Shown piece by piece: positions 16,910 to 24,805 of a stretch of DNA of 43,530 nt; the stretch's first letter is position 1, and each line of letters begins with the position of its first letter. This stretch comes from an uncultured Bacteroidales bacterium (GTDB lineage: Bacteria > Bacteroidota > Bacteroidia > Bacteroidales > F082). The stretch is taken from positions 1 to 43,530 of the forward strand of contig CAMZEK010000020.1 in NCBI GenBank assembly GCA_947305795.1, in the 5' to 3' direction. A program made the position numbers and the translations under genes. Below the pieces are notes generated by a model, which saw nothing but the letters and a program-made list of their open reading frames with translations, searched no databases and had not been told where the DNA came from.

Positions 16910-17845
16910 TTATTTGTTTTCAATCACGAAACGCTTGCGGTTCTCAATGATGAAGATGACCAAAATGGAGAGCAGCATGGCTCCCAAACCGCTCAATGCG
17001 ACCACCACCCAACGAACGGGGAAAGCTTTCTTGTCGGCAGGGAAAGGCTCGGTGACGATGTTGGAGTAGGTGAGGTTGGAGTTGAAGAAACGCAGGTTCT
17101 GCTCGTAATCCTTCTTAATCAAGGAGTAGGTGTTGGCTTCAGCGATGATTTTGGTCTCCAAGTCAACGGCGTCGGCACCGTATTGTTCAAGGTTTTGTTT
17201 CAGATCTGTGGCTTTGGACGAGCCGTTGATGAAGCCACGGGTCACTTCACGGAGTTGGCCGGAATAGTTGAGTACGCCGTAGTTGGTGGCAAGGTCGGTG
17301 AGGCATTGCTTCAGCGAATCGATGTCTTTTTGCTTCATCTTGAGTTGCAAGTCGTACATGGCCACCACTTCGCCAACTTTTTGTGTGTGAAGGTTGTGTA
17401 CCTTCTGGTCGTAGAAGTTAAGGATGTCCTTGGCAATGTTGCAAGCTACAAACGGGTCTTTGTCCATGACGGTGATGCTGACGGCTTCGTAGGGTGTTTT
17501 GCCGATTTTGATTTTGCTGCGGTACTCGTTCAGCATGTAGGTCTTGGCAAATTTGTAGTTTTTGTCAATCTTGTAGTCGGTCCAAAGGTCATACTTCTCA
17601 ATGATGGAGTCTGTAATGGACTGTGAGTTAATGATTTGTAGCATTTGTTCCGTCTCGCTCTCATCCGAATAGGGGCTGATGTTGGCGGGATAGGCCACGG
17701 CTTCCGACTTGTAGAGTGGCGTGATGAACATCGAGCTGGAGAAAATGGCTCCGCACAGCGCAGCCGCTACGGTGATGATGATGATGTGCCATTTCCATTT
17801 CAGGATGATCTGAACTAAAGAAAGGTTGTTGAAGTTGTTATCCAT
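16910..17845 (-). CDS. Wzz-like polysaccharide chain-length protein 2
   Basis: 311 residues. Two membrane helices near the ends (about 20-40, WHIIIITVAAALCGAIFSSS, and about 280-302) flank a periplasmic helical region. The FITPLYKSEAVAYPANI block after helix 1 and the KKAFPVRWVVVALSGLGAML before helix 2 are Wzz_N/GNVR features. No C-terminal kinase domain is present. It is a paralogue of the protein encoded just upstream. Wzz proteins set the length of chains made by Wzy. The frame is open further upstream, but that would overlap the previous gene; the ATG at 17843-17845 places helix 1 normally and lies 55 bp after the preceding stop. Confidence 0.83.
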   Translation of the reverse strand: MDNNFNNLSLVQIILKWKWHIIIITVAAALCGAIFSSSMFITPLYKSEAVAYPANISPYSDESETEQMLQIINSQSITDSIIEKYDLWTDYKIDKNYKFAKTYMLNEYRSKIKIGKTPYEAVSITVMDKDPFVACNIAKDILNFYDQKVHNLHTQKVGEVVAMYDLQLKMKQKDIDSLKQCLTDLATNYGVLNYSGQLREVTRGFINGSSKATDLKQNLEQYGADAVDLETKIIAEANTYSLIKKDYEQNLRFFNSNLTYSNIVTEPFPADKKAFPVRWVVVALSGLGAMLLSILVIFIIENRKRFVIENK

Positions 17846-17900
17846 GATTTGATTGGTTATTTTCTGAGTATTGTGATTTTCGGTTGATTTTATGCGTAAT

Positions 17901-18971
17901 TCATTCTTTTTCAAGATGTTTCCCTTTTCTATCTGTGGCCGCCTCTGTTTCGGCCTCGCGACGAAAAAAGTCTTTCGATCGGTCGTAGGCCACAATGCAG
18001 AAAATGAGCAGCAGCAATGTACTTAAAACGGTAACTACCACGATGATCCAGCGCACGGGGTAGGCTTTTCGCTCGGCTTGGAAGGCTGAAGTGACCACAA
18101 ACTTGTGCGGGATGAATTCGGTGGCGTCCACCTTGGCTTCCTCGTATTTAGACTTGACCAAGGAAAGTTGTAGGCGGTCGTTGTCCAAGCGCTCGTTGAT
18201 GGCGTAGGAGGCACCGCCGTATTCGGCCAAAACATCCAGTTGTTCTTGTATGTTCTTGATACCCTGATTGTTGCCTTTTCCGAGTTCGACGGCAAGCTGT
18301 TGGCTGAGCATTTCCACCTGCGACTCATAGTCGAACACCCCAAGCTTGCGCAAGGTGTTCAGCGAGTCTTCTAACATGTTCATTTCGGCAACGAGGGTGT
18401 TGTATTCCTGTTCCACAATGCGAAAAGCCTCAACTGCCACTTCCTTCTGCATTTGGTTCATGGTGCTGTCGAAGATTTCAGCGATTTCGTTGGCGATGCG
18501 GGCAGAGAGCGCGGCATCGGAGTCCAAGACGGTGATTTTCACAGCGTTGTATTCCGTGCGGCGGAATTTGATTCGGCTATCATACAGTTTATTCAGCCTC
18601 GTGTACGGATACTTGCTGTCAGGTCTGATGTCGTAATGCTCCATCAGGTTGAAGCGGCTGATGACCTTGTCACGCACGCGGTTGGAGTTCAGCACTTGCA
18701 GCATCTGCTCGGTTTGCTCGTCCTCGCCGAAGTTCATGATGTCCTTCTCCGATTGGTAAGTGGTGCTAATCAGCACTTTGGAGATGGAATTGCTGGAGGT
18801 GGGGTAGATGATGGTTGTCGATTTGTAAAGCGGCGTGATGAAATGCCGCGAACTGAAGATGACGGCCAACACTGCTGCAGCGGCCAAAATGATGAGCAAA
18901 GGCTTGCGGTATTCCACAAGAAGCTTGCATAAGTATTTGGAACTGTAGGTGTTGCGACTTTGTTCGTCCAT
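17901..18971 (-). CDS. Wzz-like polysaccharide chain-length protein 1
   Basis: 356 residues with membrane helices at about 24-42 (PLLIILAAAAVLAVIFSS) and about 308-330. The periplasmic part includes FITPLYKSTTIIYPTSSN, a long coiled coil (about 170-260, with EAFRIVEQEYNTLVAEMNML) and the proline-containing ERKAYPVRWIIVVVTVL before helix 2. The tail is short, charged and without a kinase domain. It shares the FGEDEQTEQMLQVLNSN block with its neighbour (SETEQMLQIINSQ), so the pair arose by duplication. It lies 67 bp after the flippase. Two copies may form a mixed ring or set two modal chain lengths. Confidence 0.83.
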   Translation of the reverse strand: MDEQSRNTYSSKYLCKLLVEYRKPLLIILAAAAVLAVIFSSRHFITPLYKSTTIIYPTSSNSISKVLISTTYQSEKDIMNFGEDEQTEQMLQVLNSNRVRDKVISRFNLMEHYDIRPDSKYPYTRLNKLYDSRIKFRRTEYNAVKITVLDSDAALSARIANEIAEIFDSTMNQMQKEVAVEAFRIVEQEYNTLVAEMNMLEDSLNTLRKLGVFDYESQVEMLSQQLAVELGKGNNQGIKNIQEQLDVLAEYGGASYAINERLDNDRLQLSLVKSKYEEAKVDATEFIPHKFVVTSAFQAERKAYPVRWIIVVVTVLSTLLLLIFCIVAYDRSKDFFRREAETEAATDRKGKHLEKE

Positions 18972-19038
18972 AATTTCGTGTAAAATGAGAGGTCAAAAGT
19001 AGGAAATTCTGTTGAACTGGCAATCAAAAAAGTTGAGT

Positions 19039-20529
19039 TTAGTCATTTTTCCCTTTGGGGATGACCAGACCGACGATTTCCTTAAGGCTCAACAAACGGG
19101 TGAGGAAAATGGCGCTGCAATTGATGGAAAAGGCGATGAGGAAACCTATCAACCAATTGATATTCAGTTGCTTGACGAGCAATGTGACTATTACGATGGT
19201 GGCAAGGAAAATAAGAATGTGAAGCCAATAACGTCCGCCTATTTCCAATTTCAGGATGCGTTTGGCGAGAAGGTACTGCAAGAAAGCTGTGACCGCTTGC
19301 ACGGAAAGGCTGGTGCAAGCCGCGCCCACAGCCTTGAATCGCGGTATGACGATGAGATTCAGCAAGATATTGATGGCCACGCCCGCTGCCGCCACAAGGT
19401 TGAGCTGTTTGAGGCTACCGTTGGCAGTGAGTAAGGTACCGAAGACGTAAGTTGTTGAAAGACAGAAGAAACTTCCCATCAGTATGGGGAAGACATTGGC
19501 GTATTGCCCGATGCGCATGAGATACGCGGTTTCGGTTTCGGCCTCTTCAGGGTTATACATCATCAGCATGATTTCCTGACGGTAGAAAATGCACATAATC
19601 ATCACGATGCCTGCCATGGCCACGATGACATTGAACGAAGTCTTGACTAAATTGTTGAGTTCCAACTTGTTTTTCAGTGTGGCGGCAAACATGGGTAACA
19701 GCATGATAGCGAACAAGTTGGATATGTTATTGCCCGCATCAAAAAGACGGTAGGCGCGGCTGTAGATGCCGGCTTGCACACCTTTGTCGTCCAAGAGGCG
19801 CTCCAAAAGCACCGGCTCGATGCGGCTATAGACGCTCATCAGCAAAACGAGCAAGGCAAAGGGCAGGCTTTGGCGCAGTATCTCCATGAAAAACTGGAAG
19901 TTGATTTTGAAGTCGAGATGCTCAACATGGCGCAATACGATGGTCAAGGCGAAAATGAGGGTGCAGACATAGGCCAAAGTCTGGGCTTGCGAATACCAGA
20001 TGATGTTGAACTTCTCTCTCGGGAACAAGCCGCTCCATAGCACGAGGCACATGATGACGATGGCCAACATGCGGTCGAAGACGCTCAAAATGCTGTCCTG
20101 CTTGAATAGTAGCAAGCCTTGTATGTTCGACCTGAGATAGAGGATGAATGACAATAGGATTTGGTTCAGTCCGCACCAGCATAACAGCTTGAATTTCAAG
20201 CCTTCGTTGTAGCCGACAAAATAGCCTACGACAAAGATGACGACGGCATAAAGTAACCCAAGCAGCAGCTTGATTTCGGTGAGGCCACCGAAGTGTTTCG
20301 AAAGGTTTTTTGGGTCTTGCGCGACGGCACGGCTATTGAAGTTGGTGATGCCGAGGTCGAGCAATATATAAAATAGGTAGGAGAAGTTGAAGATGGCCTG
20401 ATAGGTGCCATAAGAAGCGTCACCAAGGATGTTGGCCACTTCGCGATCGATGCCGAGAATCCAGAACGGTTTCACCAACAAGTTGAGAAACAACAGGAAA
20501 ATGATATTTTTGATGAAACGGTTCTGCAT
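19039..20529 (-). CDS. Polysaccharide flippase (MOP superfamily, Wzx-like)
   Basis: 496 residues with about 12-14 membrane helices spread over the whole length and no other domain. It begins MQNRFIKNIIFLLFLNLLVK, and the first region NILGDASYGTYQAIFNFSYL is typical of Wzx/RfbX flippases. Later segments LPFALLVLLMSVYSRIEPVL and ARNISNL-like GNNISNLFAIMLLPMFAA fit as well. It moves lipid-linked repeat units from the cytoplasmic to the periplasmic face of the inner membrane. It is the first gene of the polysaccharide operon. A promoter box at 20552-20559 lies inside the longer open frame, so the ATG at 20527-20529 is chosen. Confidence 0.84.
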   Translation of the reverse strand: MQNRFIKNIIFLLFLNLLVKPFWILGIDREVANILGDASYGTYQAIFNFSYLFYILLDLGITNFNSRAVAQDPKNLSKHFGGLTEIKLLLGLLYAVVIFVVGYFVGYNEGLKFKLLCWCGLNQILLSFILYLRSNIQGLLLFKQDSILSVFDRMLAIVIMCLVLWSGLFPREKFNIIWYSQAQTLAYVCTLIFALTIVLRHVEHLDFKINFQFFMEILRQSLPFALLVLLMSVYSRIEPVLLERLLDDKGVQAGIYSRAYRLFDAGNNISNLFAIMLLPMFAATLKNKLELNNLVKTSFNVIVAMAGIVMIMCIFYRQEIMLMMYNPEEAETETAYLMRIGQYANVFPILMGSFFCLSTTYVFGTLLTANGSLKQLNLVAAAGVAINILLNLIVIPRFKAVGAACTSLSVQAVTAFLQYLLAKRILKLEIGGRYWLHILIFLATIVIVTLLVKQLNINWLIGFLIAFSINCSAIFLTRLLSLKEIVGLVIPKGKND

Positions 20530-20551
20530 GGCTTGGTCGATGTTCGGGCCA

Positions 20552-20559
20552 CAAAAGTA
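20552..20559 (-). promoter_or_regulatory. -7 promoter box (TACTTTTG) of the polysaccharide operon
   Basis: Exact TAnnTTTG box 22 bp before the flippase ATG. The nearest upstream TTG (20575-20577) is 15 bp away, shorter than usual, so the -33 element is uncertain. It is divergent from clpS. Confidence 0.5.
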
Positions 20560-20643
20560 GGAAAAAAACACTTTCAAGTGAGATTTCCGCCCCCGTTTGA
20601 GAAATTATGTGTAATTTTACCCCTCGAATTTTGACACTGAGCG

Positions 20644-20916
20644 ATGAATAAAGAACAAGAAGATATTGAAGTATTGGAAGAGGAAATCGTTGAGAATGAG
20701 AAGAGTCTGCTGCTTATCAACGACGATGTGAATACTTTTGAATACGTCATCGAGACCTTGATGAAGGTGTGCCACCATACCCGCGAGCAGGCCGAAACCT
20801 GCGCCTGGATTACGCACTATAAGGGCAAGTGTGCCGTCATGCATGGCAGTTTTGATGAACTGAAGCCATATTACGACATCCTTCTTGGCCATCAACTCAC
20901 TGTCAAGATTGATTAA
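20644..20916 (+). CDS. clpS: ClpS adaptor of the Clp protease
   Basis: 90 residues. An acidic tail (about 1-18) precedes the ClpS core: LLLINDDVNTFEYVIETLMK, then HTREQAETCAWITHYKGKCA and a closing DILLGHQLTVKI. The NDDVNTF block matches the region that lines the N-degron pocket. ClpS delivers proteins with destabilising N-terminal residues to ClpAP in the cytoplasm; in this phylum the partner is probably ClpC or ClpA, not present here. The gene starts about 115 bp from the divergent flippase. relA follows 13 bp downstream, so they form an operon. A TAATTTTA (20612-20619) is a near match to the -7 box. Confidence 0.9.
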   Translation: MNKEQEDIEVLEEEIVENEKSLLLINDDVNTFEYVIETLMKVCHHTREQAETCAWITHYKGKCAVMHGSFDELKPYYDILLGHQLTVKID

Positions 20917-20929
20917 CAGGATAATACAG

Positions 20930-23146
20930 ATGGCAAGTTATAGTGCATTGGAAATATTGGCCATCCAGCAGGCCTATGAAAGTATGCTGGCCGACATTAA
21001 CTCTTCCGTCAATGCGCCGGAGCATTTGGCGCTGATTGACAAGGCTTACCGTTATTGTTTGGACAAATACGACGGACGTTATCTGCTTTCGGGCAAGGCC
21101 TACATGTTCCACCTTATCGACATGGCGCGTATTGCCGTGGTGGAGGTGGGTCTGGGCTACATTTCCGTAGTCGCAGCCTTCCTTCATGGCATTGACTACA
21201 AGAAGGGAATGAGTATCAAGGAGTTGCAAGAGGAATTTGGCAGGACGGTGGCCATCGTGCTTGAGGATTTCAGCCAAATCTCTAAGTTGGACACGGAGAA
21301 AGTGGCTTATAACTCTGACACCTTCCAAGTGATGTTCCTATCGCTGGTTGACGATATGCGTTCGGTGCTGCTGAAAATTGTGCACCGTGTGTATGACGTT
21401 CGCAATCAGCACGATGTGGACCCTGACCGCCTTGCGAAGTATTTCCACGAAATCAAATACATTTATATTCCTATCGTTCACCGGTTGGGTTTGTATAAGT
21501 TAAAGGCCGAGCTGGAGGAGAAGCTGATGCTTTACGAGAATCCGGCGCTGTTTCACGAGATTGAGGCCAAGATTCAGGCCACACACGAGGCGCGCAGGAA
21601 GACCGCTGAGGATTTCATCTCGCGCATTTCGGAAAGCATTGATGCGGAGTTGGAGCGCACCAAAAAGAACGGCAAGCACAAGTACGCTTATACGGTGAAG
21701 TGGCGGCTGAAGTCGATTCCGTCGATTTATGCCAAGATGCGGGCGCAAAATGTGCCTTTCGAGGAGGTCTACGACCTGATGGCGGCACGTATCATCATCC
21801 GTTGTGCTCTGAAAGACGAACAAGAGTGCTGCTGGAGCGTATATTCGGCCATTACCAACCTTTTCGACCCTATGCCCGAACGTCTCCGCGACTGGATCAC
21901 GAAGCCGAAAGCCTCTGGTTATGAGTCACTTCACACGACGGTAAAATACAACGACAGGCTTTGGTTCGAGGTGCAAATCCGCACTGAGCGAATGGACGAA
22001 ATCGCCGAAACGGGGCAGGCGGCGCACTATTTATATAAAGGTGAGAAGGAGACCTCGGAGGAGTGGCTTTTGAATGTGCGCGAAGTGCTTGAAAATCCTG
22101 GTTTGGTGTCGTTTGAGAACTCCTACAGGAAACTGTACAAATCGGATAAAATATTCATTTTCACGCCTGAAGGCGACCTGAAGCAGTTGCCCATCGGTTC
22201 CACAGTGCTTGATTTTGCCTATGAGGTGCACACCCGCGTGGGCGAGACCTGTAACGGTGCCCGCGTGAACGGCCGCATGGTGCCCATCCGCCACGAATTG
22301 ACCAACGGCGACAGGGTGGAAATCATCACTAGCAAGAAGCAATCACCGCGTGCCGACTGGCTCAATGTAGTGGTCACGGAGAAGGCCAAAAACAAGATTC
22401 GACGTTATCTCAAGGAGGAGGAACTGAAGGAGTCGGAATTGGGTAAAGGAATGTTGCAAAGACGGTTGAAGAACTGGAAACTGCCGTTTTCAGAGACGGT
22501 GGTCGAAATGCTCGTGAAAGAGTTCAAACTGGAAAACTCGTTGCAGCTTTATCACCAGATTTCGACTGAGAAAATCGACATTGCCGTCGTGAAGCATTTC
22601 CTGACCTCGAAATTGGGTGAGAGCGGGGAGAGGTCTGAAAGGCTTGCGCCTGAGCAGATTGCATCATCGAAAAAAGATAATGCAACTGAGCCGGAGGAGT
22701 GCCTTTCCATCGGCGAGGACATCGACAATGTGACCTACAAGTTGGCCAAATGCTGCAATCCTATCCCTGGCGATAAGGTGTTTGGCTTTGTCACAAGCGA
22801 CGGCACCATCAGTATTCACCGTGTCAACTGCCCGAATGCCAAGAGTTTACAGCAACGCTATGGCTATCGTATCATCAAAGTGAAGTGGTGCGGCATGGAA
22901 AGCGGTGGCTCGCAGGCTACCGTTAGCATCTATGGGCGCGACGTGATGGGATTGTTGGGAAAAATCACCAAAGTCATTTCGGAGGATTTGCAGGTGAACA
23001 TGAAGAACATTGTGTTCAACTCCGACAAGGAAGGTTTCTTTGAAGGGAAAATCGTGCTGCAAATCACGGATGCCGAATCGCTTGATCAGCTAATGAACAA
23101 AATCAAGGCCATCGATGGTATTATCGATGTAGTTAGAATTGATTGA
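20930..23146 (+). CDS. relA: RelA/SpoT-type (p)ppGpp synthetase with degenerate hydrolase domain
   Basis: 738 residues. Domain order is degenerate HD (about 30-180), synthetase (about 225-380), TGS (about 405-470), zinc-finger/CC region (about 605-640, KLAKCCNPIPGDKVFGF) and ACT (about 660-738). The HD box that should read HD...ED is LHGIDYKKG, so the metal-binding aspartate and the catalytic ED are lost and hydrolysis of ppGpp is unlikely. The synthetase keeps YDLMAARIIIRC, KASGYESLHTTVKY and WFEVQIRTERMDEIAETGQA. It should make (p)ppGpp from GTP/GDP and ATP on the ribosome during starvation; a separate SpoT is expected elsewhere. The ATG at 20930 is 13 bp after clpS. Confidence 0.92.
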   Translation: MASYSALEILAIQQAYESMLADINSSVNAPEHLALIDKAYRYCLDKYDGRYLLSGKAYMFHLIDMARIAVVEVGLGYISVVAAFLHGIDYKKGMSIKELQEEFGRTVAIVLEDFSQISKLDTEKVAYNSDTFQVMFLSLVDDMRSVLLKIVHRVYDVRNQHDVDPDRLAKYFHEIKYIYIPIVHRLGLYKLKAELEEKLMLYENPALFHEIEAKIQATHEARRKTAEDFISRISESIDAELERTKKNGKHKYAYTVKWRLKSIPSIYAKMRAQNVPFEEVYDLMAARIIIRCALKDEQECCWSVYSAITNLFDPMPERLRDWITKPKASGYESLHTTVKYNDRLWFEVQIRTERMDEIAETGQAAHYLYKGEKETSEEWLLNVREVLENPGLVSFENSYRKLYKSDKIFIFTPEGDLKQLPIGSTVLDFAYEVHTRVGETCNGARVNGRMVPIRHELTNGDRVEIITSKKQSPRADWLNVVVTEKAKNKIRRYLKEEELKESELGKGMLQRRLKNWKLPFSETVVEMLVKEFKLENSLQLYHQISTEKIDIAVVKHFLTSKLGESGERSERLAPEQIASSKKDNATEPEECLSIGEDIDNVTYKLAKCCNPIPGDKVFGFVTSDGTISIHRVNCPNAKSLQQRYGYRIIKVKWCGMESGGSQATVSIYGRDVMGLLGKITKVISEDLQVNMKNIVFNSDKEGFFEGKIVLQITDAESLDQLMNKIKAIDGIIDVVRID

Positions 23147-23175
23147 TAAAAAACTAGAAATCAAAAGTTTACAAT

Positions 23176-24801
23176 ATGAAGAGAATCGGTTTAATCCTTG
23201 TTTCGGTTCTGATTTCTGGCCTGGCGATGGCTCAGGAAGTTCAAAAAGTGTATGGCATCGACCGCGAAAAGAAAATCATTATCACGACGGGTCGACTCCA
23301 TGAAGGCATGAAGCCCTATAAGGAAACGCTGGAAGTCGATGGCGAAACGTATACCCATTATCGGAGCGAAATGCCGCTCATCATGGTTACGACGGACGGT
23401 CCGATTGTCAACTCGCCCGCCGTGCACGGCATCATCAGTGTGGCTGACGCTGATGGCAACGTGATTGAGATGCACGCTGGATTCAAGATTCGCGGCACTT
23501 CATCGCAACAGTACGACAAGAAGTCGTACCGCGTTGAACTGTGGACCGATGCGAATGGAACGGTGATGGCCGACACCACCTTCCTTGGACTGCGCAGTGA
23601 CGATGACTGGAACCTTGAGGCGATGTGGGCGCAGCCCCTCCGCCTTCGCGACAAAGTGGCCAATGAGCTTTGGATGGAGATGTATACGTTGCCCTACGCC
23701 GAAAACGAGCCTGATGCCTTGCCGGGCATTCGGATGAAATACGCTGATCTGTTCATAAACGGCGAATACTTAGGTGTTTATGCCTTGACTGAACGCATGG
23801 ATCGCAAGCAACTTGGTCTTCGCAAGTACAATGGCGAGATTCGCGGTGTACTATATAAAGGTAATGGCTCTGGTGCCCCGACCTTTGAGAGTTTGCCAAC
23901 CTACGACAACACCCAAGACACTTGGGACAACTACGAATGGGTCTATCCCAATGAAAGCGACACAGCCATCAACTGGACTCATCTATACAGCTTCACCAAC
24001 TTCGTGATGAATGCCTCCAACAATGTGTTTTACTCGCAGTATTCGGCTCAATTCGATAAGGCCAACGCTATTGATTATTACCTGTTTATCAATGCGTTGA
24101 AGGCTATGGACAACATGGGGCGCAACTTGTTTTTGGCCCGTTACAAGAAATCGAGTACCTATTTTTATGTGCCATGGGATTTGGATGCCATTTGGGGCTT
24201 GGACACCAACGGCAACCAGACGAATTATTCGGGCGACATGATGAGCAATGGTTTCTTCGACCGCTTGATACAAGACTGCAACGATAATGGTTTTGTGGCG
24301 TCTGCACAGACGCGTTATAATGCCCTCCGAAGCCATATTTTGACCACGGAGCATATTATGGAACTAGTTCAAAGCCAATACAATGAATTGGTGGAAAGCG
24401 GTGCCTATGACCGCGAGCATGAGGCTTGGCCCGAGTTCTCCGTTGATGAAAGCCAACTCAGTTATTTGAGCAATTGGTTGGACAACCGTTTCCATTATCT
24501 GGACAGTGAAATCAATGCGAGTTGCGGGACTTGGGGCATTGAGGTTCCTGAGCCTGTCGAAGGACCGACTCGAAGTGTTGAGATCTTTCCGAATCCTGTC
24601 AAGGATAGAATCAATATTCGCTTTGCAGAGACTGGCGAGGCTTCCGTCAGACTTTATGACATGATGGGGCGACTCGTGTATTCCTATGCTTCAAATGCGC
24701 AGGCCGTTGTTATTCCCACACAAGGATTGAGGCAAGGCGTTTATACTTTGGTGAGCATTTTTGGCGGGAAACAGCAGGTGAATAGGGTGGTGGTAGAATA
24801 A
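23176..24801 (+). CDS. CotH-kinase-family protein with T9SS type A sorting domain
   Basis: 541 residues. A signal peptide ends near residue 20 (LISGLAMAQ). The CotH domain spans about 100-450: GFKIRGTSSQQYDKKSYRVE, the DLFINGEYLGVYALTERMDR block, and FYVPWDLDAIWGLD with the metal-binding WD. CotH proteins are secreted protein kinases first known from spore coats; eroded forms also occur in Bacteroidetes. The C-terminal 75 residues are a T9SS sorting domain (EIFPNPVKDRINIRF, VRLYDMMGRLVYSY, GLRQGVYTLVS). The linker between the two contains VPEPVEGPT, encoded by a palindromic short repeat. It starts 29 bp after relA and converges with the CyuA-like gene, 4 bp apart. Confidence 0.82.
   Translation: MKRIGLILVSVLISGLAMAQEVQKVYGIDREKKIIITTGRLHEGMKPYKETLEVDGETYTHYRSEMPLIMVTTDGPIVNSPAVHGIISVADADGNVIEMHAGFKIRGTSSQQYDKKSYRVELWTDANGTVMADTTFLGLRSDDDWNLEAMWAQPLRLRDKVANELWMEMYTLPYAENEPDALPGIRMKYADLFINGEYLGVYALTERMDRKQLGLRKYNGEIRGVLYKGNGSGAPTFESLPTYDNTQDTWDNYEWVYPNESDTAINWTHLYSFTNFVMNASNNVFYSQYSAQFDKANAIDYYLFINALKAMDNMGRNLFLARYKKSSTYFYVPWDLDAIWGLDTNGNQTNYSGDMMSNGFFDRLIQDCNDNGFVASAQTRYNALRSHILTTEHIMELVQSQYNELVESGAYDREHEAWPEFSVDESQLSYLSNWLDNRFHYLDSEINASCGTWGIEVPEPVEGPTRSVEIFPNPVKDRINIRFAETGEASVRLYDMMGRLVYSYASNAQAVVIPTQGLRQGVYTLVSIFGGKQQVNRVVVE
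24547..24563. repeat. Short PEPVEG-encoding repeat in the CotH linker
   Basis: CCTGAGCCTGTCGAAGG is a sequence I remember as widely dispersed in unrelated bacterial genomes. Here it is read in frame as PEPVEG exactly at the junction of the CotH domain and the sorting domain. A related core, GAACCTGTCGAAA, occurs on the minus strand in the phosphohexomutase gene (42522-42534). Confidence 0.45.
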
Positions 24802-24805
24802 GGTT

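Noticed and set aside
16910..17995. Longer start for the second Wzz-like gene
   Set aside because: It would overlap the preceding gene by 95 bp and add a basic non-family extension before the first membrane helix.
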